Below, one piece after another: positions 32,767 through 47,565 of a stretch of DNA of 64,000 bases. The number at the start of each line of letters is the position of its first letter. Position 1 is the first letter of the stretch. The DNA is taken from contig NC_135248.1 in the NCBI RefSeq assembly GCF_947623445.1, forward strand, positions 15,013,820-15,077,819, in the 5' to 3' direction. This stretch comes from Clavelina lepadiformis. Lineage: Eukaryota; Chordata; Ascidiacea; Aplousobranchia; Clavelinidae. The notes beneath the pieces are model-generated. The model saw only the letters and a program-made list of their open reading frames with translations, was not told the DNA's origin and did no database searches. A program made the position numbers and the translations under genes.

Positions 32767-35700
32767 TCATAGATCGTTCGTTTGCGGATCTGATCTTTGG
32801 AAGCAAGAGAGGATGGAACCATGTCCGGCAGGTGGTGCCATCAACATTGGCACCTGGTTCTTATGAGAGATATGGACCTGCACATAAATAAACTTCTTCA
32901 AAATACGATAGTCGCTGTGTTTCTATATGTTGCGTTCGGATTGAAAAAGTGAGCTCAGAATACTTCATGTCTAACTAGGCTGGATTTTACTTAGTCATAA
33001 GAGTTTCACCAAATACTGACCTCGGCTGGAACTTGCATCCACGGCTCACCATCGACTTGCATCGGGAAGAGCTCGCTGGTCCTGCTCAAATGAAAACGCA
33101 ACTATGGTTACTTTGACAAGTAACTTATATCGTTAGTATGCGACTGTTGGCGTTGTTACCATCTTGCAGCAACTCAACCTTGCTTGCCAACACTTAGGCT
33201 AATTTTTACGACAGTATTTGTAGTTCAAAATGTTGTTATGCAAAACAGGAAATGACGTGCCTTATGATGATTTCTCTTCCTTGTGCTAGTCTTTGTCCAG
33301 CCTTTAAACCAGCCATGATCTGTCCGACTTCGACGATTCCTTCGACGCCGACTATCTCAAACTTCTTGTCACCTGTGTCTGCAGAGAAGAAAAAGGAAAC
33401 CTGAATATTTCAAAATTCTTCCTATAACTAGGGTTTCACCGAATTTCTACAACTTTCAAAATTAAAAATTTTATTTGCTTTCCTTGATATTGCACACAGT
33501 AATAAATTTTCTTTTCAATACTTCGATAAACTGAGAGAAAGCAAGACGCCATTTTGTAGAAAGTTTATTTCTTGTCTTCCCACTTATCGTATGACAAGTT
33601 GTGCGGAACAAGACATACCAATTTTATGAAGCTTATAACTGATTTTTAACATAAATCAGCAAATTAACGTTTATCGTTCAAATTCCCATAAATCAAAAGT
33701 GAACAAACACCACCTTGTGCTGCATAACGAAGGTCGTTCTGCTTATTTGTTCCAGAATCCTTCAATTTGAACTTCTGTTTCTGTTTCTTGGTGGGTCCCC
33801 ACAGATTTGTTCCTCCATAAACGCTGGGAATATTTAAGATAGAGATCCCTTGGAAATGACTGCGCGACCAACTCTCAAGTTTTACTCCGTCCACCTGACA
33901 TGGGAAATGGCACATTTTCAACTTTGGAAAGGATGAAAGTGGGACGAAGGATCACGTCAACTTACAATCACATCCAGATGGTCGTTGATGTTCTTGCAAG
34001 AGGCGGCGAATGTCTCGCTCGTCCCGAAAGCGGAATACCACAATTTATTCTTCATCCGACTGTTGAACTTCTCTGGATGTTTCTCCCGCATCACATGGAA
34101 CTTCCGGCAGACTGAAGCATCCTAGAAGGCATGATCCCGTAAGGTTATGACGTCATGAGTTGTGACATCATAGGTAATGACGTAGATGCCGCTTACCACA
34201 CCGATAGAGAAGTAATTGTTGATGATGGAGAGTGGCACTGGATCTCCTTTTTCCGAAACATCGGCGGTCGGCGTCACTTTAAGATTCCATCGATCCATCA
34301 TCACCACTTCGCTCGACTCTACTTGATGGAGGATCTTTTTGATGCTCGCGCCCTCGTAACCTTAAATGTAGGAACACGATCAGAATTTGAATCCATCTTT
34401 GCAAGCCAGAACATAACGTGGCATAATCATCATTGGGTCTGGTGGAACTAGTGCTTATGGAATTAGATATTGGATAAAATCTATTAAGTAATTGAAATCA
34501 GAAGAACATTGAATATGGAAACCAATACAAATGGGAACTATTCTGGTAATCACCTCCGCCCCAGCGCATGCAGCGAGCAAGATCATTTCCCGTCCCAAGT
34601 GGAAGGATCGCAACTGGTGGGCGGTACTCGAGTTGACCTTTGTCTAAAATCACGATGAAAAGTCACAAAATGATCGTGATACTATTTACAAAGTCATCAT
34701 GAGCAGTGTCATGAAACGAGGAAAAAGTTGGTCAATGTGAGTCACAATTATAAATAAACAGAAATATGATTCAAACAGTTTTAAAGTTATGTGCTGAGTG
34801 TCATAAGGTGACCGAGGACAACGTAACAGCAAAAGTTTACTATGATTAGGAATTAAAGATTTGTGTCAGTGAAACAACCGACCTATGCAGTCCAGGACCC
34901 ATCCAACGGTGCCATCTCCTCCACAGCAGAGGACTTGCCAGTCTCTGACGTCATGGAAGAAGTTGAGGCCTGGCATCGGGCCGCCTTTGCTCAGGTCATA
35001 AACTTGACGGGGGTTGACGAGACCTTGCATTTTTCTCATTAACCTGCAAACGTTTTGATATTTGACTATGATAAATCGGCATGCGTTGTGTCACGAAAAA
35101 TGATTATTTGTTTGCACTGGCATCGTGTAATTATGCCCGTCACTAGCATCGGTGGTTGGATTAAAAATACGTTGAAACGGCTGGTTTAGTGAGCTAGCAG
35201 TTTGTTTTTGCTTATACAATACAAATATATCAAAAGTGTGACGGGTTATTCCTGTTAAATTGCTTAAAATTGTTATTGCAAAGATTACATTTGACATAAT
35301 TTCGTTTCTTTCACATGTACATGTTTCCATCTTACGTGCCTGATTATTAACTCCTCATCTCAAGCTCTCACCTGACTCCCTGCTTCCCTCCACTTTTAGG
35401 GTTGATAAAGATGAGAAGAGGATGAGTCCCTGGCAGATGAGTGATCTGGAGTCCTTGACCATCCCAAGACATTGAGTTCATTCTTTTCATCTGTTTCCCT
35501 TGAAAAGAGCTCAGGTTTGAAAGATGAATTCAATTATCTTTTTAACTTTAGGAGTTGGTAAACATTCATCCTGCATTGGATGTTGCACTTCCACAAGCTG
35601 ATCAATAATCACCTCTTGGGTCGGTTTTGTACGCGGCCTCCACGTCAGCTGAGCTGTTCTGGCGCGACCTGCCTTGTCTGTCCTGGAGCAAAAATAACAA

Positions 35701-38700
35701 TGATACCTAACGAATTAAAAGTCGAAAACAGAATACGTTGTTTGATTAAATGAGTATTGAATGATGATTAATGAGAATTGAATGTGTACGCGACGCCATT
35801 TTTGTTGTTAATAACATACAACCACTAGTGGCAGAAGTGAGCCTGTAAAAGGATAAGGACGTTATACCAGCAAGCCAGGAAAAATACAGCTTGGTGGGAG
35901 AGTGTGACTTCTCATTTGACCAAGATCACATTCTGCTGGAATATGTGAGGCGCATTTGTTGTGGAACTGTAAAGCAAAGAATTTGGAACATTTATAAGGA
36001 TTATAAATTCAATGTTACTAGGAGTTGAATTAAGTGATGTTAAACCAAACTTCAGGTGCTGAAATCTAAGTAGTACTGAGCGAAAAACTTTTTCACCGCT
36101 CTCTGGCACCATCTACAGTGCAGACCGGTCAGTCCCTGATAACTTTTGATTGTTTTCTTGCATTTATCGCAAGGACCTATGTTATTCCCTTCTATCCACA
36201 TATGATGCAATTTCTGGAATGAAAACAAAAACAAAAGTAGTATCTCAATTCAGAGTAACTTTCGTTGAATGTTTGACTGGAACTGCACGGTACCATTGAG
36301 TCCTTTGCTGACTTGGTGTATGTGTGGATACAGTTTGCTGGAACCCTGTTGACGCATCGTTCGTGCGCTGTATATTTGCAAACTGGAAAGAGGAAACAGG
36401 TTGAGGATGTGAGGCAAGTTGGACAGCACGTTTCAAACTTTGCTCTTATTGATGAGAAAACAGCGCACAAATTGGGCTCTTACTTGCAGATGACGGAAAA
36501 TATCGTTTGACATACGGGAAAGGTACATTTAGGTTTCTAAAACTCAGCTTCAAATGACAATTTTAACATTTGAATGACCTGGATATGAATTTGAAACGAT
36601 GACGTGCAGGTTTTCACACAAAGGAATGTAGTAATTCGACGATTTATAAATGTTGAATATTGTTTGGCTAATTCTCGCTAAACAGCGTAGTTATCATGGT
36701 CTTGTAAATGATAGTACAAACAACAATACAACTTACAAGTGCAAGACAGCCCCTGCTTTCCGAAGCCCACCAACATGTTGAGACAGAAGTTGCAATACGC
36801 AGGGGAGTTGAAGTGTTTCAGCCTCCACGAGTGAGTTCCATCATCTTTTATATTCTAAGTCATGACAAAGTTCAACATAAAGTAATGCTAAGATAAACTA
36901 GTCAATTAAGATTAACAAAGTCTTCTTGGTTTAGTGTTACGTTTTGGAAATTGTACCTTGCAAGTAACGATTACATTGATGCCCATAGTGACTAACACGA
37001 AACCTAGTTCAATATTGACCAACCTCCAACAAGTAGAAGTAACTCTAACCAATAACTCATTTTTCCGCTTTTTATAATTTTCTGTTTTTCTAAACCAAAA
37101 TATTTATCAACAACAATGTACATGGTCAATGTCCGTCAAATATTCAATTGTTGACGTTCAACTGCTATAGTTGATGATGATAGCTCATCGTGGCGTCCTG
37201 TTTACACTTTCGTGGAAATTTTTGGGGGATTGCCTATTTTATTAAACATGACATGCAGTGGTGACTGTATTTTGCACTGATCAAAAGTAGTCAGGAATCT
37301 ACGAACGAAGACCACAGGCTTGCAAACCTGGGCTGAATAAATCAAAGAAAAATAGATTTCAAGCAGTCCATCAGCATCTTATTTAAAACCGTGCCCTATT
37401 TTTACTATGTTCTATTCGGCGCTACAATACACTGCAATTGATGCAGCCCAAGTAGTCTATTTAGTCATATCGAGAACGTGAATAATCGATTTGTTTCTAT
37501 CGTAATCATTCAAAGCTTGGATGAAAAAGTCAAGATCTTACAGTTTCCAGACCAAGGAGGACAAGCAGTGGTATGGTGGTGAGTCCTCCCTGGATCCATT
37601 CATCGAGATTCACGACACCATCCCCGTCATAGTCTATCTCATGCAACATCTCCTGGAGGATCTGAAGCGGAGAAAGAAAAAGTCATCATCACATTTTGAC
37701 AAGTCGTATAAGAGATGCTATAACACACCTTGCAAAAATAAACTGACAGTTGTATTGGAAAGGATCTAATGCGTTATCTTTGTAACAAGATTTATTATTA
37801 TTACAAAACAACCGACTCGTAATGACGTTCACAAACCATACTCACTAACCGGCCTAAGCTCGGTGACATCCCATCCTAGATACTTAGCAACGTGCATCAT
37901 TTGAGTGACGATCCGTTCCATTTCCTGGAAGAATAAAAAGATTAATATTCATAATAAATGAAAATGAATCTCTCAAATTGGACACATGGGCTATGGATGT
38001 ATATAAACAGCAACTGTTGCACATTTGCTCAATATTGTTTCAATTCAGCAATGAGATAACCTACGACAAAAGCAGTTTCAATTTTGCAACGATAAATACA
38101 AGGTAAATTAACACAAAGTTCATATCGAATTATCAAATTAATAACATTTATCAATGAGCGTAAACTCAATTTACTATACAGTGCAGTCACTTGTACATCA
38201 ATTTTCTACAGATTTTAAATTATTCAGTAAGATTGATTGAATGATTGAGCATTAGCAAATCAAGGCTGCTTGAATTCTTCTTACCGTGCTGTCCAAGTTT
38301 CCGTTATCATCAGTGTCGTAGAGTTTGAAAACAACTAGAAATATTGAAACGACTTAGGAGAAAACGTCATATCCTAGACATGTAAGCAGTAAACATGGCA
38401 GCTGGCCAATCTAGCTAAACTACAAATATCTGTCAATGTCGTGAGTTGTGTTGTTATGTTATGTTTATAACATGCTTCAACATTATTCATCATCACAATT
38501 ACATCTGAAAAGATATAATTCAAGTATCTTTTAGCACAGAGTAACAAAACATTCGCCTTGGTTTTCATACAGTTACTTCCATACTAAGCACATTTAAACA
38601 ATTAACTAGCAATTGATTTGTTACTCGTATTCGTTTGTACTTGCTGTATTTAAGACAAATGTTTATGTCCAAAACATGTTAATATAAATTTTAGTACAAA

Positions 38701-41700
38701 TAAATCAAATTCCTGTATTTATTGACTTAATTGCAACTGTATTTTCGTATCGGTAATTTCTGCTCTATAACCGGTTTAGATGCATTTTCCCAATCTGGCA
38801 GCATGTACGGTACAGTAGGTATAACATATTATTTTTAACACAAGATACCGTAGATTTTGTCAGCACTTTCCACGGCTGCTTATGTTATGTTATTTGTCTG
38901 CTATGAATAAGATTGTATTATTGCAGCGTGTCTTTCTATTTATTAGCAACCCATGCTGGAACAAAACAAATTTTTTGGAATGTTCACTCTTAAAATGGTA
39001 ACGCACCGCTTATGCCTTTGAACTGTTCAGATAAGAAGCAAAAACACTTGTTGCTGTGTACACGACAGTACCAGTAGAAACCAGAAAAAAGCAACTCACA
39101 CTGCAGCTTGTCCTCAGGCCTTCCTCCTTCCAGTAGAGAGAGATGACAAACAATGTCTTTCAAATGGATCACTTCATGAGCAGCTGGACGTTGGTCTGCC
39201 TTGGAAGAACTTTTGCCTGCTTAAAGATAAAATACAACTGTAAAGAAAATTACCAAGAGAAGATTTCATCGGATTTTTAGATTATTTGACTTTTCCCAAT
39301 AGCTAAGATAACGGCAACAAAAAAATTACAACATAAATTATAACTAATGTTCAAGGCATCATCATAAATTCTTATCAGTGGCGGGGAATAGAAGATTAGT
39401 TCAATGTGAAAACTTTGACTGTATTAGTTGGCTATAGTGAACTAATATTTTTACAGCAGCCTTAGCAAAAAGCTGCAAACAGCAACGTTTATGAGGAAGG
39501 TGACAAAAAGTTATATCCGCCATCATGCTATGACTCATTTGCATCGAGTTTCTCGGCAGAGGAAGCAACGTTGAAGTCACTCGTATTTCAACAACGAAAT
39601 CAAACAAAAATAGGATGTTTTCGCTGAGTTTAATACGGCGTGTAGAAATTGGTCGTGCAAATCGGGCGAGTTGGAGTTGAATAAACATGCAAACGAAAGA
39701 GGATGAAACGACAAGACAGATTACAGTTCCCAAGTAATTGCTTTTGATGAAGTAAACTGCCTTCATTCATTCGCAATAAACAAAAGATAAAATAGTGAAA
39801 GTACCCTTTCGTTGTATTTACATAGGCGTGACGTAAATGCGTGCGTAACACTCCGCACTCCGTAAATGCTTGTAACAAGTGCTAGAGTAAATAAATCATA
39901 AAATGTTGAACTCGCCACGTTTAGGAGATAATGGCCTCATAACTTTGGCTTTCAATGTTCCGGACGTTTGTGACTGTCCTCCGGAAATATCCTTTTGATC
40001 GGCATCGGTCGCTGCCACTGTATTGAACATAACAAAGTGCATTTAATGCAAGAAAAGTAAATTATGTGTTAAATAAATAAGGCTTTGAAAGATCCATAGC
40101 TTAAAATAAGACAATTACGGGAAATAAAACAAAACATTGTACTAAAGTTTGAAATAAACAACTGGTATTTCCTAGATTAAACAATATTTGTCCTTTTAAA
40201 AGCATTTTACCATTTGTTTTTTCTTTATCTTTACCATCGGTCATTTCGACACAGATCGCATGGCTGGCAGGCCTCATAGTCTTAACGATAGAATCTGTAC
40301 CAGTACCTGCATGAAAAATACTCATTCAAATGCTTTGAAACGTATTTAGCATTTACCACAATAATAAATGAAAAGGTTGAAAGAATAATTTAAGTTTCCC
40401 AACAACAAATAGCCTCCGGAATAAACAAAAAGTTGGTTTCACAATATTAATGCTGATGCAAATATAATCACGCCATGTCAAATGCGAGCAAAATGCTACT
40501 CTATGCACATGCTGTGGAACGTGTGAAAGCAGAAACAACCTGCCCTGTGATAATGTGAATCATGCTACGAATAAATAATTCCGGCTAAAACTCTGAGGTC
40601 TAACACTCCAAATCAAGTGCGTTTCAATGCGTTACGATCAAAACATTTTATGGGTAACACGCAACACGCAACACGCAATCAGAAGCAGTCTTGTTGCAGT
40701 AACCGCCACAACACATCAAGCTAGAATAGTCCTTGGTGAATCCGAACAATGTAATCTTGAAAGAAGTGGTAAAACGTGGCAAGCTTAACTCCATAAAAGG
40801 GCACTTGGCAGCTTTTTACCCAAAAGGGAAAACTAGGTTTTGTTTTAGTCTTTCGACACAAGCTATAAGCACATCCGTTGAAAAGAATTGAATAAAACCA
40901 CATCGAATACCGATATGCGGGCATGGCGTGGAGAGGAAATAATACACAATATTGAAATATCCAAACATCTGTTCTACTGCATGCAAAGCGTCAAGCATAC
41001 AAAGCAATACGAGCCAGTCTCGTGGCATCAAACCTGCAATAGGAGCACAAGCCAGTGCTGTGGGGATAGTCAGCTCTAAGGTCGCACCTGTAACTTTATA
41101 GGCAAGACATAAAGGTAATTAAAATTAACAACTGCTTCTGCGTCTGAAGCAGCTTTTACGCCGAGTTTCCAGAAGTGCTGTGGGGAAATCCCGGAAAGGA
41201 TTTTCAACATTCAAGCAGTTGGCACAAAGCGAATTTCACTTTTGCTTGTAAATCGATAAAAATAAAATACTATTCGATGTCAAATATAATTTTACCAGCG
41301 GAAAGCTCGCCCAAAACTTTGCCAACCAACACACGTTACAGTGATGAAATTAAAAAGCTTTTGCTCACTTCGGCTAGGTCAAACGCACGTAAAAAGCGTA
41401 AAATAACGTAAACTCTTACCAATACTTGTAGATTTTGAGGGGCCATTTTTCTGGAACGAACGAAACATGTGAATGCAGAAATCATCGGGGAGATCGGTTT
41501 CAAGGTAAGTGTCCATGAAGACTTTAAAGCCAGTGAAGTCAATCGGCTAATGAACAACATACACCAAATATGTTATTGATGACTTAACAAGCATGAAACA
41601 TTGGCACCTACAGACACAATGCACGTATACAACGTATATATATGTTAAGTTTTGAGCCATTTAGTATATGCTCGCATTTGATGGAGTAAGACAAAAGATG

Positions 41701-42920
41701 TGAACGCAATGACATGAAAACAATTCGTGATACGACGGGTCTACAATCACGCCCGATACAAAATGGTGACGATGATGAATTAACATGTAGACAGAGTTGC
41801 AGACTCCAATACAAAGCAGACGCTTCCTAAACTACTCGAATATATTTGTCTGGGCTTAACCAGTTCAAAACTTAAATGGACACTTGAATGAAATCGTGAA
41901 ATATAACAGGAAAATGACGTTACACGTCCAACAAAAAGCTTACTGTCAGATCAATGTCGATGGTGACTCCCTGATACAAGAGATTTGAGAAGATTGCAAA
42001 CAAAAGGGAACACATTAAACCAAGTAAATCGATGGCAAGCCGTACGTAATTGTGTTAGTTCCATAAATAGCAAGTAACTAACAGGTGCTCTTTGTATACA
42101 TCTGGCTCACGTGTTTGTTTAGTCATGAAGCGCATTTCCTTCTACTGTAGAAGGCATTTTTATCGAAAGTATTTCGATTGAATGCTTACAACGAGATGGG
42201 ATTTAATTGTTAATAGATCTTACAGCAAAATTCACCACACACTACATATTTTAAGTTGCATACAATTTTTTATCATCCATGAAATTGTGTTGAACTCTAC
42301 GGGAAAAAAACATTTACAAGCACGCATTATTTTATGTCATAATACAGTATTTATTTCTTATAATTATAGCTGTTTACGACATAGTTCGATATAATCACAT
42401 GTTTTGTTATTACCGACTTTGGAAACAAAAAAGTGAATATTTTAATTAACCAAACCTTAAACTTTTCCGAACGTACGTATTTCTAAAAGTTTGTATTTTA
42501 CAAACTACAGCACAGTATAAAACGTCAAGTTCAAGTTAAATATCAAGTTTCTAAACATCATCAACATCAGACGTTCTTGTTATCGCAAATATCATTTAAT
42601 ACTCACCTCTTCTTTGTTGTATTTCGACAAAATTCCATCCCCGTTAAATTCCCGCATCACATCTGATAATTTCTTTGACGAATCTGGGAAAATTTACGTG
42701 CAAACTAAAAAACGTTCCAAACAATAAATAGTCGACCTTACCCTAAACAGTGCTTTGAAAATGTTGTTAAATAAACATAAATTGTTTTCTTTACGATGCA
42801 GCAATGAATAAAGCATCTACATCTGCGAAAATCGTACAAACTTCACTCACACTCGGTATATTTCTGCAACCTTTCAAATTCCTCCGGAGTTAAAGTAACG
42901 AATTCTCTTTCTGACGTCAT
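32767..42920 (-). CDS. Type I diacylglycerol kinase, full length
   Basis: Phosphorylates diacylglycerol to phosphatidic acid; type I enzymes are Ca2+-regulated. Twenty-three coding exons keep frame for 815 codons: 42851-42920, 42607-42683, 41420-41546, 40211-40306, 39919-40017, 39100-39216, 38285-38334, 37850-37924, 37542-37661, 36737-36854, 36294-36382, 36097-36213, 35868-35966, 35613-35682, 35372-35453, 34883-35043, 34554-34643, 34197-34360, 33966-34121, 33714-33894, 33261-33378, 33021-33081 and 32767-32877. In order: RVH region ([18 protein letters not shown]), [13 protein letters not shown]-hands [10 protein letters not shown] and [12 protein letters not shown], two C1 domains (AYCNFC...; CDKCKK...CRWC), [17 protein letters not shown], the [10 protein letters not shown] motif near residue 510, [13 protein letters not shown], then the accessory domain ([34 protein letters not shown]). 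Human DGKA, B and G have the same order. The donor after 33261 is GC (AAG/GCACGT), and the donor of exon 5 (AAAC/GTGGCG) is weak. Which paralogue (alpha, beta or gamma) is not decided. Confidence 0.93.
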
Positions 42921-45900
42921 TGTAAGTCAGAGGTAACGATGACTTGTCAAGGATCAAACGTCAGGTAGTGTCACCAAAACAACGACGAGTAACTGAAAAT
43001 AATACAAAATCACTTTGTTCCAGCCAACATAAAACATTTCTACATACACATATAAGTTATTAATTCATCATCACCATTACTTGCATTACCGATTGCTGGT
43101 ATTTACTAATAACTGAAAAAAATTTCATGACAAGATTTTGCATAAAACGTAAATATTACGCCTATTAGCGAATAAGAAATTTTTCAATTCTAAGACTTTA
43201 TGAAACTGGTAACTAAATTGCTTCACTAAAGCCAATGCAGAGTAAAGCAGTAATAAGCAAAAGCTCACTCACTTTTAATCGGGGGAATCGCAGGTTTTGT
43301 TGCGCAACGCAGTAAATTTATTGATTTTCACTCTACATTGGTTTATGTTGATGAAACCAAAACTCCAACCTAATCTTGATATAATCCAAATTAAATTTGT
43401 TTCAAACCCGCCTAAAAAGCACTTCAAACTCTGCTGTAGAAGCTCTGGCAAAAAACGAAAATAATACAATGTAATGACATGGTGTTGGTCTAGCAGAATA
43501 ATCAACAACCCTGGGGTACCAAATGGATCAATCTCAGACCTCATTTAACCCCAAAGGCGGAATAAACTACGCTCGAATAGTTTGAAGTCTAATCAATACT
43601 AAAAGCCAAAACATCAATTATGTCGGCATTATTGACCAATCTAAGTGCTGCCGCCCTTGTATACGTGGCACATAGTGGGATTATTCCGGTGTATGGGTGG
43701 TTACGTGTTGTCGGCTAACCATCGCCCCAGTTAGTAGTTCCACCTGACAGCAAATGCCCACGGAACCGAGACATGACTGTACTGTCACCTGTGAGGCTGT
43801 GTCTCGTTTATGCTAAAAATAAACTTCAAATGCAACTGATTGCCTTCTTCGTTAAGGTAGTTGATTTCTCATTGTGACCTCATAACCGCCGCCGACTCTG
43901 TCAGAATTAGCGCCTAACGACACATTTATCGAATCTCTTCCCCACAAACTGCTTTAGCAAAAAAATCTTATTGAAAAATTCTTTGTCGGGTAAACATACT
44001 GACAACGCTTTTTTACCTACAGTAACATTGTTTTGCAACAAACCCTTACGTCTACAAGTCGAAATAAGTCGAAGTCGAAATAGGCTACAAACGATTTTTA
44101 AAAACATTTTAGCCTCATAAGCTGACGTAGCCACATGCGTGCACACGCAATCTCTTACGTTACGCTTTCAACATGCGCGCGTTCACCGCAAAAAAATGCA
44201 GGCTCGGTCTAAAACATTTTCTTTCATTATATTTAGAAGACGAACCATTCATTGCATTGTGATTATAGTTAACATTGGTCTGCTATTAAGATAACTACCA
44301 CACTTTCCATCAATGCTTCGGCATTAAGTATTAATTCTAGGAATTTCTCATGAATAAGTTTTGATATTTTGAAAGCAAATTAAAACATTTTAAACCTTTT
44401 GTAAAACAAAGTTGCTTCGAATTTTAAACTGTAACCTTCTTCCTAAACCATCCTCCTTAATAAGCCATGCAAGGCGGAGGGTGAACCATGCAAAGCTAAA
44501 ACCGCGCATTTAACCAAATACCACACAATGTATATTGAGCAAGACAGATGCCTCGTTTTAACAATTTGCACGACTTTTGGTCACGGTTGACTGCGCATTA
44601 ATCGTTACTTTCTGTGAGTTAGCAGCAGCAAAAGATCTGAGATCTCTAAACAACAGTTTCAACAACGATGCTTCAATTTAAGTCACTCATAGAAACCAAA
44701 CACCGGTGTTTTGTTATTACCAAAGTCCCGTGTAAGCCCATGGCGAGCAGAAGGTAAAAACCAAACATAGCTTGCCGTAATGTGACTATTACGTGAGTTG
44801 TGCAAGTCTACCATAAAACGTAAATCAACCTACAGAGTCTTACAAGTCATACTTTGGGGCACATGACCAGTTATCTGCGGCCATAAACAAGCCTACCACC
44901 ACCACCTGCAATGCTTGAAACGCAAACAGCCTACCTGAGAATGTTTAACGATTTCAAGTGCCTAGTTTCCGCAATGGTACAGCCGAACACACCCATACCT
45001 TGTAGAAGGCCAACCACAACGCGAAACGACGTTGTATTCGCAATGCACATACGTGATGGTCGTTTATAACAGCTTTTGCGCTGTCCTGCTTTTAAAGTAT
45101 CGCTACGCTAAGACTCCAATCCTTTTCACAATAACAAAATAAATTATTAAAAAACTAATCTAAGCCACATGCTTTTGACGTCACGACTAACTTCCTGGGC
45201 AAGGCTTAAATATGTGCTGGCGTACACTGGGAAACATCAACACGATTTAAACAAAGAATAAGTTTCTTTACAGTATACTGGTAATACTGCATGACACAGT
45301 ATACTGAGGTAACGCGGCAAAGTTAATCAACAAGTCCATGAATTAATTTACTATCTGACAGAACGTCAGTGCACAGGTACTTAATGGTCTAACCTTCCTG
45401 TGTTTGATTGATGCCATAGCCCACCAACAAGTCAAATTGCTCTTTGCCTGAGTAAACTTACGTACACTGCTGAATCTAAAAGGCGAAATCTCTAACGCGT
45501 AATGACGTCCCCGAGTTTTAAGCCAAAAAAGCTAGCTCGTACAAAACGATGCGGTTAAGTCGTCACTCGTCAGACCGCAGAGTTTGTTTATGATGTTTAT
45601 CGATTGGACTTTCTCCCAACTTCGCTACCCTCGTAGTTAATAGGCGTGCTTAAATATTGAACCTTCCCTATCATAGATACGACACCAGCACATTAACACC
45701 TCGAGTATATATTGACCGGTATTTACAAGCACTATGTTAAAACGACCATATTCTGCGAAGGTTTGTTGACACACACCGCCTCATACGCACTAGTACCAGT
45801 CGTATATTACAGCTATACGGGCTAGATCTTTGCACTGATGTCAGCCTAAGTCTAAGAATTACTTGCTCTTCATTCAGCGTAAGAGTTACTTTTTTGGTTC

Positions 45901-47565
45901 AACGGTATATTATCATGCTTGCGCGCTATATAAAGCACATTATGACCTCACAAACCACCATACCACGCACGACTGACGCATTTCAATTGTTAACGCTTCG
46001 CTTCAATCGTGCAAGCAACTGCAAAAAGCGTCGTTTGAATAGAAACAGGAAAATGGGTTGGATATTTTTAACGCGCTAAAGCACGCTTGAAGTATCCGAC
46101 ATACCAGTTGTGCATATTTTATAGGAAACAACCCGCGCTTACTAAGATATGTGAGACCATATTTTATAGCCAAGGTATGTAAAATTTCGTATGTAGTAAA
46201 TTATGTGAATTCCTAGTAAAGTATGTCAATTTTCAGAAATTGCAAAGCCCTGTGGACCGTACATAATCCGAAATGTATCCGACTGACATCTGCTCCTAAG
46301 TAAAACGTTAAAGTAATTAAATAATCTATCAGGTCTGACGCCCGTTAACAATGACGTGTAGAAGTATGACGTAATTAGCAAACTCTTTACGCTCGAAAAG
46401 AAAACAAATCTTTGTGCTTGCAAAATGATCTCTTAAATTGATTTAAATCCTTTCTAATTTCTGCAACAGAACTCCTGATCATTGTTTTAACACAATTCCG
46501 ATTCTGACACAATAATCGCATCAACGGTTGAGTTGCTGAACTAGTGCCCAGTCGTCCAAACATACGAAGGCGCAGAAACAGGTGTCGTACAAATATCAAC
46601 AACCTGCCCAAGCATGTCATTTAAGTTCGATTTTTTAGCTTAAACCATAAGGTGTCCTCTGTCCTCCTGGTCTTGTTCAAAGGACTAGGAGACTTTCGCT
46701 TCTCAAACCCAACCCTAAACATATCGACCTGAGTGACGTCATAGTCCAATATTTTTTCAGCGCGCTGTTCGGCTGCGAACACTTTCAAATTAAAGCGATT
46801 TATAGCAGAAACAAATCCTGTTTGGTCATTTTAGAAACTGTACTTGCCTGTATTGTAGGGTTGCTTTTACATATGTCGTAGAAGCTTTAATAAATCAACA
46901 ACTCAATGTGTGCGCTTAGCTGAACTGTGCGCCACGACAAAAACGTCTTTATAGAAATTAAAGTGCTATTCTACAAGGACAATAGACGTTGATTTATTGC
47001 AGTCGTTTTCTGGATACTGCGTGCTATTGTTACGTCATCTGCTCTATTTCCTTATAAAGAATATGAAGCGTGATCTATTCTCATATGAAAATCAGCGACC
47101 GCGTTTGAAAACTACTCAACTCGTCCTGACCCGGCATGCTTCGAGATACTCGCCAGTGTTTGTAAAGGCTGATGAGCGACGCACAAAGGCGCAGCCCTCT
47201 GGGGCATTGTTACAACTAATTGACGTCGGTTGAAAAAGCGACTGGCTCTGTTCACCGCTGAGTAATCTTTAGCTATTATCAATCAGCTGTTTGTTTGTGA
47301 ACCGAAGAGCTCATACGCTCCTGGAGAAACTCATGCCAAAGAAGTTAGGCTGTTGCATTTGACTGATAAGCCTCATCGAAAAAGTGTCTTGACGATGGTT
47401 TTATAACTTCCAGCAAATTTAGTGCAGTCTATCATTTTTCGTTGTTAAACACTTTCGTATTGATATGATGTTTACGTCATAAATATAAACGCGGCAAAAT
47501 CTCGAGCATTTTAAACTTAATATATAAATTATTAACAAACAGTTTTTGCATCCGATTAAAATAAA
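42921..47565. other. Gene-poor spacer, 4.6 kb
   Basis: Upstream of the kinase. A 5' noncoding exon could end at the donor-like CCCCGATTAAAA/GTGAGTG (minus strand, near 43267). At 43553-43575 GGCGGAATAAACTAC resembles the tail of the SINE at 11052-11221. Open frames at 46226-46620 (minus) and 46997-47233 (plus) have no recognisable motif. No gene is supported. Confidence 0.45.
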
